A DNA stretch of 64,000 bases from Polaromonas vacuolata (GTDB lineage: Bacteria > Pseudomonadota > Gammaproteobacteria > Burkholderiales > Burkholderiaceae_C). A model generated the notes under the pieces. That model did not search any database. It saw only the letters and a program-made list of their open reading frames with translations, and had not been told where the DNA came from. Each line of letters starts with the position of its first letter. Positions within the stretch are counted from its first letter, which is position 1. The stretch covers positions 790,001-854,000 of the forward strand of contig NZ_CP051461.1 in NCBI RefSeq assembly GCF_012584515.1. Direction: 5' to 3'. Below are positions 47,011-56,651 of the stretch, piece after piece. The position numbers and the translations under genes were made by a program.

Positions 47011-47642
47011 GCGCAGAAGATATCTCCAAAGCCGTAGTGCCGGCTGAGAACACCGACATGATGCTGGTCGAACGCACTGTTGCGGGCGACCAAAAAGCCT
47101 TTGAGCTGTTGGTGATTAAATATGAAAAGCGTATTCAGCGGCTAATTGGCCGCATGGTGCGTGACGTCGATTTAGTCGAAGACATCGCCCAAGACACTTT
47201 CATTCGCGCCTACCGTGCGTTGGCACAGTTCCGGGGCGAAGCGCAGTTCTACACCTGGCTATACCGTATTGCCGTCAATACCGCCAAAAAAGCATTGATG
47301 GATTTAAAGCGTAACCCGACAGTTTCTGAAAATTTCTTTAAATCTAGCGATGACGATGAAACTTCTCGGATCGAGAACGAACAAACAAGTTCTGAGACAC
47401 CCGAAGCAGTACTTGCCAGCAAAGAAATTGCCGAAATGGTCAATGCTGCAATGGACGCCTTACCCGAGGAACTTAGGCAAGCCATCACCTTGCGTGAAAT
47501 AGAAGGACTGAGTTATGAAGAGATATCGCTGGCTATGAATTGTCCGATAGGCACCATACGCTCACGTATTTTTAGGGCGCGTGAAGCTATCTCACAAAAA
47601 ATCAAACCATTGCTTGAGAACCAATCCGGAAAGCGTTGGTAA
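47007..47642 (+). CDS. rpoE: RNA polymerase sigma factor RpoE (ECF, envelope stress)
   Basis: ECF sigma factor of 211 residues. Region 2 includes DLVEDIAQDTFIRAYRAL and FYTWLYRIAVNTAKKAL; region 4 includes DALPEELRQAITLREIEGLSYEEIS and the recognition helix GTIRSRIFRAREA. This matches RpoE/AlgU. It responds to misfolded envelope proteins when the anti-sigma factor encoded by the next gene is cleaved. It overlaps the preceding unknown gene by four bases. A 141-base gap to rseA is larger than usual. Confidence 0.95.
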   Translation: MSAEDISKAVVPAENTDMMLVERTVAGDQKAFELLVIKYEKRIQRLIGRMVRDVDLVEDIAQDTFIRAYRALAQFRGEAQFYTWLYRIAVNTAKKALMDLKRNPTVSENFFKSSDDDETSRIENEQTSSETPEAVLASKEIAEMVNAAMDALPEELRQAITLREIEGLSYEEISLAMNCPIGTIRSRIFRAREAISQKIKPLLENQSGKRW

Positions 47643-47783
47643 AAAGTAAAAGTTTCCGCTGTATTTTTTTATCTGCGCGTACTTATTTAACGAATTGTTT
47701 TAGAACTCGAATTACGACAACAACTGACCCCTCCCGCTGCTGCAAATTTGTGCTGTCAGCGGCCGGCCAAAAGTAGCAAAGCC

Positions 47784-48419
47784 ATGAATACCAAACCAAC
47801 GTCAATAGCCTCACGCGAACTCCTGTCAGCCTTGGCCGATGGCGAATTAATGCAAGATGAATTGACGCTGGCTTTAGCCTCCTGTAGCCAAGACAGTAAT
47901 GCCCTGGAAAGTTGGAATAGCTACCAGATCATTGGCAACGTGCTGCGCAATCCTGCTGGAGCTTTTGACCAAGTCTCACAAGGCGCAAGCCCAATTTTTC
48001 TGGATAAATTGAAGTTGCGCCTAGCTCAAGAGCCGGCGCTGCAAGTTCAACCATTGGCTTTATTTTCTGCGTTGCAGATTCCGACCTCGCCAACTTTAGT
48101 GCCAACTCCGGCGGCTAACGACAGCCTGTTTCGCTGGAAGATGGTTGCAGGTTTTGCATCACTCGCTGCAGTGTCGGTGATTGCATTGAATAGTTTTTCC
48201 ACGCTCTCAACTGCTCCTGAAACCCAACTGGCACAGTCAACGCAAGTGCCAAGCGAGCAAGTATTAATCGCTTCGCCCCAAGGCAATATAGTTCGTGATG
48301 CTCGATTTCAAGAGTTGCTCGCAGCACACCGTCAAATGGGCGGCACCTCGGCGCTTCAAGTGCCTTCGGGGTTTCTCCGTAACGCAACATTTGAGGCTCA
48401 ACAAAATGGTTCGCGATAA
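47784..48419 (+). CDS. rseA: Sigma-E anti-sigma factor (RseA/MucA-like)
   Basis: Single-pass membrane protein of 211 residues. The cytoplasmic N domain has RELLSALADGEL and WNSYQIIGNVLRN, typical of RseA domains that hold RpoE, and a TM helix (about residues 114-132, VAGFASLAAVSVIAL) is followed by a periplasmic C domain. The ATG at 47784 is chosen since it gives the family N terminus. Its position between rpoE and rseB fits. The sequence is not strongly conserved, so the call relies partly on context. Confidence 0.85.
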   Translation: MNTKPTSIASRELLSALADGELMQDELTLALASCSQDSNALESWNSYQIIGNVLRNPAGAFDQVSQGASPIFLDKLKLRLAQEPALQVQPLALFSALQIPTSPTLVPTPAANDSLFRWKMVAGFASLAAVSVIALNSFSTLSTAPETQLAQSTQVPSEQVLIASPQGNIVRDARFQELLAAHRQMGGTSALQVPSGFLRNATFEAQQNGSR

Positions 48420-48451
48420 GTATTTTCTGATCACGCGGTGTTAAATCAAAT

Positions 48452-49486
48452 ATGAAATACAAGTTTTTTTGTAAACCTTTTTTGATCGCAGTGCTTGCCG
48501 TAATCGGTACTGTGCAAGCAAAGTCGCAGACGCCCCCGAGCCCGCAAGCACCGCCTAGTGTTGAGTCCTCTTTCCACTCTAAAAACATAAATGACTGGCT
48601 GATGCGTATGCATGAGGCCTCTAAGAGCCGTACTTATGTGGGCACTTTTGTAGTCTCGGCTGGCGCTAATATGTCTAGCGCCAAAATCTGGCATGTCTGC
48701 GAAGGTGAGCAACTAGTCGAACGCGTTGAAAGCCTGACAGGTGCGCCGCGTTCGGTTTTTCGACACAACGATTTGGTCATGACTTTTGTGCCCGAGCAAA
48801 AAATATTGTTGAAAGAAAAGCGCGAATCACTGGGCATGTTTCCGGATTTACTCAAGTCCGCTGACAGTCGTATCGCAGACTTTTATGAAGTCAAACCTGA
48901 TGGAGTAGGGCGTGTCGCAGGCGTTGACGCCGACGTTGTGCGGCTGATACCGAAAGACAATTTGCGCTTTGGCTACCGTATCTGGGTCGAGAAAAAAAAT
49001 GGCCTGGTTGTTAAATTGCAAACGCTCAATACCAAGGCTCAAGTGCTAGAGCAAGCAGCGTTTTCTGAATTGCAGCTAGGCGCTCCTGTGAAGATGGATC
49101 ATTTATTACAAATGATGAATAAGGTTGAAGGCTATCGGGTCGAGCAGCCAATGCTAATTAAAACCAAAGCAAGTAGCGAAGGCTGGCAATTGATATCGCC
49201 GATTCCCGGCTTTATGCCAATGAGTTGTTATAAGCGCCCGCCTTCTGGTGCCAACACAGCCAATGCGAGCGATCCGTTGCAGTGCACGTTTTCTGACGGT
49301 CTGGCATCTGTTTCCCTGTTTGTCGAACCCTATGACGCTCAGCGCCAAGACCGCGAGTCCAGCATGGCTTTGGGTGCAACACAAAGCATGACACGCAAGC
49401 TTGGGGCCCACTTGATTACTGTTGTGGGTGAAGTACCCATGAGTACGCTACAGCTTTTTGCCAACGCACTTGAAAGTAAGAAATAG
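48452..49486 (+). CDS. rseB: Sigma-E regulatory protein RseB/MucB
   Basis: Periplasmic regulator of 344 residues with a signal peptide (LIAVLAVIGTVQA, cleavage after QAK or nearby). The MucB/RseB domain begins at about residue 48 with WLMRMHEASKSRTYVGTFVV and includes HNDLVMTFVPEQ and RFGYRIWVEKKNGLVVKLQT. It binds RseA and senses lipopolysaccharide or lipoprotein stress, shielding RseA from DegS. The gene lies 32 bases after rseA. Confidence 0.92.
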   Translation: MKYKFFCKPFLIAVLAVIGTVQAKSQTPPSPQAPPSVESSFHSKNINDWLMRMHEASKSRTYVGTFVVSAGANMSSAKIWHVCEGEQLVERVESLTGAPRSVFRHNDLVMTFVPEQKILLKEKRESLGMFPDLLKSADSRIADFYEVKPDGVGRVAGVDADVVRLIPKDNLRFGYRIWVEKKNGLVVKLQTLNTKAQVLEQAAFSELQLGAPVKMDHLLQMMNKVEGYRVEQPMLIKTKASSEGWQLISPIPGFMPMSCYKRPPSGANTANASDPLQCTFSDGLASVSLFVEPYDAQRQDRESSMALGATQSMTRKLGAHLITVVGEVPMSTLQLFANALESKK

Positions 49487-49575
49487 ATTGAGATTGCTGG
49501 TATCAATATTTTCCAGCTCAGTATTCGGTTTTTTTAATTTTCTAATTTTCAACATTGATAAAGAGGTGCATTGAC

Positions 49576-51051
49576 ATGCGTACATTGAAGTTAAAACCCC
49601 TGCGCTTTTGGCTCACCGCCGGCATGATGGTCATTGCGGCCAGCACCACAGTACTGCCGACGCAATCCGTCTGGGCGCAGGTTCGTACCTTGCCAGACTT
49701 CACTGATTTGGTTGAGCAAGTTGGCCCGTCGGTTGTGAATATTCGCACGTCCGAATTGGTTAAAGCCAGTGCTGCTGCTACCGATGGCGCACCTGACGAG
49801 CAGATGCTTGAATTTTTCAAACGTTTTGGTATTCCGGTTCCACCGGGCATGCGCGCACCGCGTCCAGACCGTGGCCAAGTCAAGCCTCAGCCAGATGAAG
49901 AGCAGCCACGTGGCATTGGCTCCGGATTTATTCTCACGGCTGATGGCTTTGTCATGACCAATGCCCACGTCGTAGAAGGCGCTGATGAAGTGATAGTGAC
50001 CTTGACCGATAAACGCGAGTTCAAGGCCAAGGTCATAGGCTCTGATAAACGCAGTGACGTCGCTGTATTGAAGATAGAAGCCACTGGTTTACCAGCGGTC
50101 AAGATTGGTGATATTTCACGCTTGAAGGTCGGCGAATGGGTGATGGCCATAGGCTCACCGTTTGGTTTGGAGAATACGGTGACTTCCGGCATCGTCAGCG
50201 CCAAACAGCGCGATACCGGCGACTACATACCGCTGATACAGACCGACGTGGCGATTAATCCCGGCAATTCCGGTGGTCCTTTGATTAATATGCGCGGTGA
50301 GGTAGTTGGCATTAACAGCCAGATCTATTCACGCTCGGGTGGCTTTCAAGGTATCTCTTTTGCAATTCCCATCGATGAAGCCACGCGTGTTGCTGAGCAA
50401 TTACGCGCCACTGGCAAGGTCACTCGCGGCCGTATCGGTGTGCAGATAGACCAAGTCGGAAAAGATATTGCTGAATCTTTGGGATTAGCCAGCCCACAAG
50501 GCGCGTTGGTGCGCGGTGTTGAATCCGGTGGTCCAGCTGAAAAAGCCGGCATAGAAGCGGGCGACATCATCATCAAGTTTGATGGCAAAGCGATTGAACG
50601 CTTTAGCGAATTGCCTCTCATGGTGGGCAAGATCAAGCCCGGCAGCAAATCGGTTGTGACGGTCTTTCGACGTGGTGCGACCAAAGATTTGACGGTCACT
50701 ATCGCTGAAGTCGAGTCCGAAAAACCAGTGGTTAAAACTTCCGCACCGAAACCTAAAGCCCCAGTCGCTGGTCCGGCTCAAGTCATTGGATTGGTGATTA
50801 GCAATCTGACAGACGTGCAAATGAAAGAGAGCAAACTCACTGGCGGCGTAAAAGTCGACAGTGCAACGGGTCCTGCAGCACGTGCTGGCTTGCGTGAAGG
50901 CGATGTGATCGTGTCTTTAGGCAATGCCGAGATCAATAATGTTAAAGATTTTGATAACGCTTTGTCCAAGGCGGATAAGGCAAAACCCGTTAATGTGTTG
51001 TTCCGGCGCGGTGAGTTGGCTCAATATGCGTTAATTAAATCGGCTCGTTAA
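49576..51051 (+). CDS. mucD: Periplasmic serine protease of the DegP/MucD family
   Basis: HtrA-type protease and chaperone of 491 residues. A signal peptide (predicted cleavage after VWA, about residue 34) is followed by the trypsin-like domain with triad His131 (TNAHVVEG), Asp161 (RSDVAVLK) and Ser232 (GNSGGPL), then two PDZ domains (about 285-375 and 395-485). It degrades misfolded periplasmic proteins as part of the RpoE regulon. The ATG at 49576 has a good AGAGGTG site upstream. A clear terminator follows. Confidence 0.95.
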   Translation: MRTLKLKPLRFWLTAGMMVIAASTTVLPTQSVWAQVRTLPDFTDLVEQVGPSVVNIRTSELVKASAAATDGAPDEQMLEFFKRFGIPVPPGMRAPRPDRGQVKPQPDEEQPRGIGSGFILTADGFVMTNAHVVEGADEVIVTLTDKREFKAKVIGSDKRSDVAVLKIEATGLPAVKIGDISRLKVGEWVMAIGSPFGLENTVTSGIVSAKQRDTGDYIPLIQTDVAINPGNSGGPLINMRGEVVGINSQIYSRSGGFQGISFAIPIDEATRVAEQLRATGKVTRGRIGVQIDQVGKDIAESLGLASPQGALVRGVESGGPAEKAGIEAGDIIIKFDGKAIERFSELPLMVGKIKPGSKSVVTVFRRGATKDLTVTIAEVESEKPVVKTSAPKPKAPVAGPAQVIGLVISNLTDVQMKESKLTGGVKVDSATGPAARAGLREGDVIVSLGNAEINNVKDFDNALSKADKAKPVNVLFRRGELAQYALIKSAR

Positions 51052-51072
51052 GTCTTATAGATTAGAAAAAGA

Positions 51073-51104
51073 CCTCTAAAACTCAATGGGTATTAGAGGC
51101 TTTT
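51073..51104 (+). terminator. mucD terminator
   Basis: CCTCTAA (51073-51079) pairs with TTAGAGG (51093-51099), then CTTTT. It lies 22 bases past the mucD stop and should end the rpoE operon. Confidence 0.75.
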
Positions 51105-51339
51105 GCTAAATTTGATGACTTTTTTTGACTTTTAAAAAATATTTTTTAAGCCTTACTTGAACTTTGTTAGTGATTGCCAACTTTAAAAAAAGATGGTGAA
51201 ACTGATTTGGTTAGAATATGACTTCTCCATTGCCGGATCTGTCCGCTCTTACTGCTATTTATCTGTGATCTACATATTACCCACAACCTTTGCAAAGTCA
51301 TAAATTTGCTATGTTGATAACATGTGTATAAGTTTTTCG

Positions 51340-51368
51340 TTGCTAGCTTGCAACGACAAAGATATGAC
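51340..51368 (+). promoter_or_regulatory. Candidate sigma70 promoter for a small RNA or leader
   Basis: TTGCTA (51340-51345) and TATGAC (51363-51368) are spaced by exactly 17 bases, about 80 bases upstream of a strong terminator. Confidence 0.4.
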
Positions 51369-51374
51369 AATTTC

Positions 51375-51478
51375 AGGGCTATGGCGATCTGGCTTTTTGC
51401 CTACAATGAACTTCCAACTATCGCAGTTGCCATAGATTGTTGGTTCAGGGCGCGTCGCTTGTAGACGCGCCTTTTTTT
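51375..51478 (+). ncRNA. Candidate small RNA or lepA leader with intrinsic terminator
   Basis: If transcription starts near 51375 it would end at a terminator formed by GGCGCGTC (51449-51456) and GACGCGCC (51464-51471), loop of seven, followed by seven T. The product of about 104 bases contains no open frame of note. It could be a free small RNA or an attenuated leader of lepA, which begins 66 bases later. The terminator is certain; the promoter and the RNA are inferred. Confidence 0.45.
51449..51478 (+). terminator. Strong intrinsic terminator upstream of lepA
   Basis: Perfect 8-base GC-rich stem, 51449-51456 with 51464-51471, 7-base loop, seven T. It does not follow any protein gene closely; the nearest upstream stop is 400 bases away and already has its own terminator. 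Confidence 0.9.
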
Positions 51479-51543
51479 ATGGTCTGTTGCGAATGCAGCC
51501 TTCCTTCTTCGTAATACTCACAAGTACTTAGGCGTTTTCGTTG

Positions 51544-53355
51544 ATGAATCACATCAGAAATTTCTCTATCATCGCGCACATCGACCACGGCAAATCGACG
51601 CTGGCCGATAGATTAATCCAACGTTGCGGCGGCCTCCAAGACCGTCAAATGAGCGCTCAGGTGCTTGACTCGATGGATATCGAAAAAGAGCGTGGAATAA
51701 CCATCAAAGCCCAGACTGCATCGCTGAAATACACAGCACAAGACGGGCAGGTCTACAACCTCAATTTAATCGACACACCAGGTCACGTAGACTTTTCCTA
51801 CGAAGTCAGTCGCTCACTTTCCGCTTGCGAAGGTGCATTGCTGGTGGTCGATGCCAGTCAGGGTGTTGAAGCGCAGACGGTGGCTAATTGCTATACCGCG
51901 CTCGACCTAGGTGTTGAAGTCGTGCCAGTGCTAAACAAGATGGATTTGCCGCAAGCCGATCCGGATAACGCACGCAAAGAAATTGAAGAAGTCATAGGCA
52001 TTGACGCGACCGACGCTATCGCTTGCAGCGCCAAAACTGGTATGGGTATTGACGAAATTCTCGAAGCCGTCATTGCGCGCATTCCTTGCCCGAAAGGCAA
52101 TGCCAGTGGTCCTTTGCGCGCCATGATTATTGACAGCTGGTATGACGCTTATGTTGGCGTCGTGATGCTGGTGCGCGTGGTTGACGGTCGTTTGGCTAAA
52201 GGCGATCGCATCAAACTCATGGCCAGCGAGGCTATGTATAACGCCGAGCAGCTTGGCGTATTTACTCCGCATACCGAGGCGCGTCCGTCGCTAGAAGCCG
52301 GCGAGGTTGGTTTCATCATTGCGGGCATCAAAGAATTGCAAGCGGCCCGAGTGGGTGACACCGTGACTCAGGTTAAAGCCGGCTCAGGCGGTGCCGCCTT
52401 TACGGCGACCGAACCTCTACCTGGTTTTAAAGAAATTCAACCACAGGTGTTTGCCGGCCTTTACCCCTCGGAAGCGAGTGAGTACGAGTCTCTGCGCGAT
52501 GCGCTGGAAAAGCTCAAGCTCAACGACGCTTCCTTGCACTACGAACCAGAGGTCAGCGAAGCGCTGGGTTTTGGTTTTCGCTGCGGTTTCCTCGGTCTGC
52601 TGCACATGGAAATCGTACAAGAGCGCTTAGAGCGTGAATTCGATCAGGACTTAATTACTACCGCGCCAAGCGTTGTCTACGAAGTGCTCAGCGCAAGTGG
52701 CGAGGTGTTGCGGGTCGAAAATCCATCCAAAATTCCAGACGCTGGTCGCGTCAGCGAAATCCGTGAGCCTATCGTCACAGTTCACCTCTACATGCCGCAA
52801 GACTATGTGGGCGCTGTCATGACGCTGGCCAATCAAAAGCGCGGTGTGCAGCTCAATATGGCCTACCACGGTAAGCAAGTCATGCTGACTTATGAAATGC
52901 CGCTAGGCGAGATAGTGTTGGACTTTTTTGACAAGCTCAAATCGGTCTCGCGCGGCTACGCTTCTATGGACTATGTGTTTAAAGAATTCCGTCCGTCTGA
53001 TGTAGTGAAGGTCGATATATTGCTCAACGGTGAGCGCGTCGATGCACTGTCCATCATTGTTCACCGCAGTCAGTCGGCCTACCGCGGTCGTGCGGTAGTG
53101 GCCAAAATGCGTGAAATAATTTCGCGCCAGCAGTTTGACGTCGCCATTCAGGCGGCCATCGGTGCTAACGTGATTGCGCGTGAGACGATCAAAGCCTTGC
53201 GTAAAAACGTGATTGCTAAGTGCTATGGTGGCGATATCTCGCGCAAGAAAAAACTGCTTGAAAAACAAAAAGCAGGCAAAAAACGAATGAAACAAATCGG
53301 TTCAGTCGAAGTGCCTCAAGAAGCCTTCCTAGCCATATTGCAGGTGGAAGATTAA
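51544..53355 (+). CDS. lepA: Elongation factor 4 (LepA)
   Basis: Ribosome-associated GTPase of 603 residues. G1 is AHIDHGKST, the switch-I region has [10 protein letters not shown]3 is [17 protein letters not shown]4 is NKMDLP and G5 is CSAKTGMG. The C-terminal domain with [16 protein letters not shown] is unique to LepA. The ATG at 51544 is used. It overlaps lepB by one base. Confidence 0.97.
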   Translation: MNHIRNFSIIAHIDHGKSTLADRLIQRCGGLQDRQMSAQVLDSMDIEKERGITIKAQTASLKYTAQDGQVYNLNLIDTPGHVDFSYEVSRSLSACEGALLVVDASQGVEAQTVANCYTALDLGVEVVPVLNKMDLPQADPDNARKEIEEVIGIDATDAIACSAKTGMGIDEILEAVIARIPCPKGNASGPLRAMIIDSWYDAYVGVVMLVRVVDGRLAKGDRIKLMASEAMYNAEQLGVFTPHTEARPSLEAGEVGFIIAGIKELQAARVGDTVTQVKAGSGGAAFTATEPLPGFKEIQPQVFAGLYPSEASEYESLRDALEKLKLNDASLHYEPEVSEALGFGFRCGFLGLLHMEIVQERLEREFDQDLITTAPSVVYEVLSASGEVLRVENPSKIPDAGRVSEIREPIVTVHLYMPQDYVGAVMTLANQKRGVQLNMAYHGKQVMLTYEMPLGEIVLDFFDKLKSVSRGYASMDYVFKEFRPSDVVKVDILLNGERVDALSIIVHRSQSAYRGRAVVAKMREIISRQQFDVAIQAAIGANVIARETIKALRKNVIAKCYGGDISRKKKLLEKQKAGKKRMKQIGSVEVPQEAFLAILQVED

Positions 53356-54332
53356 TGCGCAATCTAATGAGCTCAATCACGGCCTTAATACTGGCGGCTT
53401 TTGTTGGTTACGGTGCTGCTTGGTACGTCGGACAAGTCGAGGGCAACTTTGCGCTGCTACTGTTTCTCGCCACACTGATTACTGGCTTGTATTGGTTCGC
53501 TGAGCGCCTTTACTTTTTGCCCGAGCGTCGCAAGGCCTTGCTTGCTCTGGAAGAAAACACCGCTAAGCGTCGCACTGAGTTGGCCAAAATGGGCATAGAC
53601 AAAGTCGATGACAACACCAGCGAAGCCAAAAGTCGCATCATCATGCAGCCTTGGTGGTTGGACTGGACAGCGGGATTGTTTCCAGTCATTTTGGTGGTAT
53701 TTTTGCTGCGCTCGTTTTTATTTGAGCCGTTTAAAATTCCTTCCGGCTCCATGATTCCAACGCTGTTGGTCAACGACTTGATACTGGTTAATAAATTTCA
53801 TTACGGCGTTCGCCTGCCAGTTCTCAATCTCAAAGTCTTAGACAACAACAGTCCCCAACGCGGCGATGTGATGGTGTTTCGCTACCCACCAAAACCTAGT
53901 TTGGATTACATCAAGCGTGTAGTTGGCTTGCCGGGTGATGAGGTCTCTTACCTGAATAAAAAGCTCAGCATCAATGGTGTGCCATTAAACAAATCGGCAC
54001 TGCCTGACTTTTTTGAAGAAGACGCGATGCGCTACGCCAAGCAGTTTGAGGAAGTCACCGGCACCAAACATTACCGAATTCTTAATGACGACGATCGTCC
54101 AGCGTTTATTCCTGGCGTGGATGATTTTGCCTTCAAACAAAATTGCCGCTACAGTAGTGAAGGCGTTGTCTGCAAGGTCCCTGAAGGTCAGTATTTCATG
54201 ATGGGCGATAACCGCGACAACTCGCTGGACTCACGCTACTGGGGTTTTGTGCCAGAGAAAAACATTGTTGGCAAAGCCTTTTTTGTTTGGATGAATTTCG
54301 GTAATTTAAAGCGCATCGGCTCGATTCATTAA
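53355..54332 (+). CDS. lepB: Signal peptidase I
   Basis: Removes signal peptides from exported proteins. The 325-residue protein has two N-terminal TM segments (about 5-25 and 33-50), a third at about 107-121, then the catalytic Ser132 (PSGSMIPTL) and Lys187 (YIKRVVGLPGDEV), and box E GDNRDNSLDSRYWG. A start ATG overlaps the lepA stop by one base. Its position lepA-lepB-DUF4845-rnc is conserved in betaproteobacteria. Confidence 0.95.
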   Translation: MRNLMSSITALILAAFVGYGAAWYVGQVEGNFALLLFLATLITGLYWFAERLYFLPERRKALLALEENTAKRRTELAKMGIDKVDDNTSEAKSRIIMQPWWLDWTAGLFPVILVVFLLRSFLFEPFKIPSGSMIPTLLVNDLILVNKFHYGVRLPVLNLKVLDNNSPQRGDVMVFRYPPKPSLDYIKRVVGLPGDEVSYLNKKLSINGVPLNKSALPDFFEEDAMRYAKQFEEVTGTKHYRILNDDDRPAFIPGVDDFAFKQNCRYSSEGVVCKVPEGQYFMMGDNRDNSLDSRYWGFVPEKNIVGKAFFVWMNFGNLKRIGSIH

Positions 54333-54352
54333 TGCCTTCACTGGAGATACAT

Positions 54353-54694
54353 ATGAAATATAAGCAGCTTGGAATGTCTCTAATCAGTTTGGTATTTTTT
54401 TTGGCTGTACTCGGTTTTGCCGGCGTGATGATTGCGCAGGTTTTTCCAACTTTGATTGAAAAGCAGGCCATCACCAAGGCCGCAAGCAAGGCCGCTGATG
54501 GCCAGACTGTTTCCGATGTGCGTGCTATTTTTGACCGTGCAGCACTAGTCGATGACATTCACTCTGTTGCTGGCAAGGATTTGGATATTCGTAAGGAAGA
54601 TGACAAAACAATAGTTTTGTTTGCCTACAACCGTGAAATTCACATAGCGGGTCCAGCGTATTTGCTGCTCAAATACTCCGGACGCTCCCAATAA
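54353..54694 (+). CDS. DUF4845 family membrane-anchored protein
   Basis: Protein of 113 residues with one N-terminal hydrophobic segment (about 5-30, GMSLISLVFFLAVLGFAGVMIAQVFP) resembling a pilin-like leader, followed by a soluble domain with VRAIFDRAALVDDIHSV and DKTIVLFAYNREIHIAGPAYLLLKY. Genes of the DUF4845 family occupy the lepB-rnc gap in many betaproteobacteria, and the function is unknown. The ATG at 54353 has GGAG six bases upstream; an ATG at 54332 is an alternative overlapping lepB. Confidence 0.85.
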   Translation: MKYKQLGMSLISLVFFLAVLGFAGVMIAQVFPTLIEKQAITKAASKAADGQTVSDVRAIFDRAALVDDIHSVAGKDLDIRKEDDKTIVLFAYNREIHIAGPAYLLLKYSGRSQ

Positions 54695-55390
54695 GTGGCG
54701 TCAACTAAGGCTTTGTCCCCCCAGTTGCAAGCCTTGCAAAAGCGCTTACAGCACGAGTTTGCTAATCCCAATTTGCTGCTTCAAGCGCTCACCCATAGAA
54801 GTTTTTCTAGCGACCATTACGAGCGCACTGAATTCTTGGGCGACTCAGTGCTGAACTTGGCTGTCTCGGGACTTTTGTATGAGCGTCTCAAAGATCAACC
54901 TGAAGGTGAACTCTCACGCGCCCGCGCCAACTTGGTGAAACAAGAAACCTTGTACCAGTTAGCGCTGTCACTAGGCCTGCCAGAACTGCTGCGCTTAGGC
55001 GAGGGCGAGGCCAAGTCTGGCGGCCAAAAGCGTCCTTCTATCTTGGCCGATGCTTTAGAGGCTGTGCTGGGTGCGGTGTATCTCGATGCCGGCTTTGAGC
55101 CTGCGAATGCTTTGGTGCGGCGCCTGTTTGCGGATGTTGAGATCAACGCCCAAATGCAGGCGATCGGCAAAGATCCCAAAACCGAGTTGCAAGAGTGGCT
55201 GCAGGGCCGAAAAATGAAGCTGCCGCTTTACCGCGTGGTTGGCACTCAAGGGGCCGAGCACAAGCAAACTTTTGATGTCGAATGCGAGATTGCCGAATAC
55301 CGCCGCTCTGAACGCGGCATAGGCGGCTCGCGCCGTGCCGGTGAGCAAGCCGCCGCCAGCGCTATGCTGCTGTTTATCAAGACGCTTTAA
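54695..55390 (+). CDS. rnc: Ribonuclease III
   Basis: Double-strand-specific endoribonuclease that matures rRNA and cleaves mRNA hairpins. The 231-residue protein has the signature ERTEFLGDSVLNLAVS, the second metal site region LADALEAVLGAVYLDAG, and a C-terminal dsRNA-binding domain (about 155-229, with GSRRAGEQAAASAMLL). The start is GTG at 54695, directly after the DUF4845 stop, and no other start is available before the conserved part without loss. Confidence 0.95.
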   Translation: MASTKALSPQLQALQKRLQHEFANPNLLLQALTHRSFSSDHYERTEFLGDSVLNLAVSGLLYERLKDQPEGELSRARANLVKQETLYQLALSLGLPELLRLGEGEAKSGGQKRPSILADALEAVLGAVYLDAGFEPANALVRRLFADVEINAQMQAIGKDPKTELQEWLQGRKMKLPLYRVVGTQGAEHKQTFDVECEIAEYRRSERGIGGSRRAGEQAAASAMLLFIKTL

Positions 55391-55465
55391 AGGCAATGCC
55401 CATTCGTTTTTAAAAAATATTTCCCGCTGTGCGGCACCAGCTTTGTAAAACCTGTGCCGCTGCAA

Positions 55466-55528
55466 ATTTTCGACCACCTTTTTGGCCACTTTATTGGCCA
55501 CTTTATTGGCCACAATTTCGACCACCTT
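55466..55528 (+). repeat. Short tandem and direct repeats upstream of era
   Basis: GGCCACTTTATT occurs at 55484-55495 and 55496-55507 and starts again at 55508. The block is flanked by near-identical ATTTTCGACCACCTT (about 55466-55480) and ATTTCGACCACCTT (about 55515-55528). Confidence 0.75.
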
Positions 55529-55545
55529 CAGATCCGACACACCAC

Positions 55546-56619
55546 ATGACTACCGGCAAACGCAAACCCACCTCCAGCCTAGACGCAACCCAGTCCAGCC
55601 CATCCGCCTCCGAGGTGCTCGCACCCCAAGACGCTTCGCTGGAAGCCATGCTGTCCAAGGCCATGTCAGCGCGTACCAATATGGATGCAGCTTCCGACGC
55701 ACCGGACGCGCCGCCAGCCAAACCGATTCCACCTGAGAGCGAGCAGCGCTGCGGCTTGATCGCGATTGTGGGCAAACCCAACGTCGGCAAATCAACTTTG
55801 CTCAATGCTTTGGTGGGTCAGAAAATCAGTATCACTTCGCGTAAAGCGCAGACCACACGTCACCGCATCACTGGCATGCGCACGGTCGAGGCAACGCAGT
55901 TCGTATTTGTTGACACGCCCGGTTTCCAAACCCGTCACGGCAATGCGCTCAATCGCTCGCTCAACCGCACGGTTGTCGGCGCGGTTAACGACGTAGATCT
56001 GATTGTGTTCGTCGTCGAAGCTGGCCAGTTCAACATGGCCGACGCCAAGGTTTTGTCATTACTCCCGGCTAAAACACCAGCCATTTTGCTGGCGAATAAG
56101 TTCGATTTGATTCACCGCCGCGCCGAAATCGCGCCTTGGCTGCGCGCCATGCAAGAGCGCCATGACTTTGCCGAGTTTGTGCCTATGTCGGCTAACAACG
56201 CCAAAGACATCGAGCGCTTGTTTGGCATTTGTGAGAAATACCTGCCCCAGCAACCTTGGATGTATGGCGCAGAAGAGCTCACAGACCGCAGCGATCGCTT
56301 TATGGCCGCTGAGATCATTCGTGAAAAACTGTTCCGATTGACTGGCGACGAGTTGCCTTACACCTCGACTGTCATCATCGACAAATACGAAGAAGAAGGC
56401 GCTTTGCGTCGGGTTGCCGCCACTATTGTGGTCGAGCGCGATGGCCACAAAGGCATGATCATTGGCGAGAAGGGCGAAAAGCTCAAGCGCATTGGCACGG
56501 AAGCGCGCCATGAATTAGAGCGTTTGACCGGCGGCAAAGTGTTTCTTGAAATCTGGGTCAAGGTTCGTTCCGGTTGGGCTGACGACGAAGCCCGGGTCAA
56601 GACCTTTGGCTACGAGTAA
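55546..56619 (+). CDS. era: GTPase Era
   Basis: Ribosome-assembly GTPase that binds 16S rRNA. The G domain starts at about residue 73 with [16 protein letters not shown], has DTPGFQ and NKFDLI, and the KH domain includes [23 protein letters not shown]. The 357-residue protein carries an N-terminal extension of about 65 residues rich in Ala, Ser and Pro that is likely disordered. The ATG at 55546 is chosen; the upstream open frame runs through a tandem repeat giving a repetitive [13 protein letters not shown] string and is not credible as protein. recO follows after 32 bases. Confidence 0.94.
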   Translation: MTTGKRKPTSSLDATQSSPSASEVLAPQDASLEAMLSKAMSARTNMDAASDAPDAPPAKPIPPESEQRCGLIAIVGKPNVGKSTLLNALVGQKISITSRKAQTTRHRITGMRTVEATQFVFVDTPGFQTRHGNALNRSLNRTVVGAVNDVDLIVFVVEAGQFNMADAKVLSLLPAKTPAILLANKFDLIHRRAEIAPWLRAMQERHDFAEFVPMSANNAKDIERLFGICEKYLPQQPWMYGAEELTDRSDRFMAAEIIREKLFRLTGDELPYTSTVIIDKYEEEGALRRVAATIVVERDGHKGMIIGEKGEKLKRIGTEARHELERLTGGKVFLEIWVKVRSGWADDEARVKTFGYE

Positions 56620-56651
56620 AAATTCTTTGCACGTTATTTTCGGATTCGCTT

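Larger units (their letters stand above)
51052..51543. other. Intergenic region between mucD and lepA
   Basis: About 490 bases without a protein gene, fairly AT-rich in its left part. It holds the mucD terminator, a candidate promoter, a perfect GC-rich intrinsic terminator at 51449-51478, and the lepA upstream region. The segment 51105-51335 shows nothing recognisable. Confidence 0.7.

Noticed and set aside
49496..49517. GCTGG/CCAGC hairpin between rseB and mucD, with a T run further on
   Set aside because: Only five base pairs and the T run is not adjacent, so it is probably not functional.
51167..51370. 67-codon minus-strand frame in the mucD-lepA spacer
   Set aside because: No ribosome binding site or protein-like pattern; the region looks noncoding.
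55429..55545. 39-codon extension of era with repeated Trp-Pro-Leu-Tyr
   Set aside because: It is a translation of the intergenic tandem repeat; no ribosome binding site supports it.
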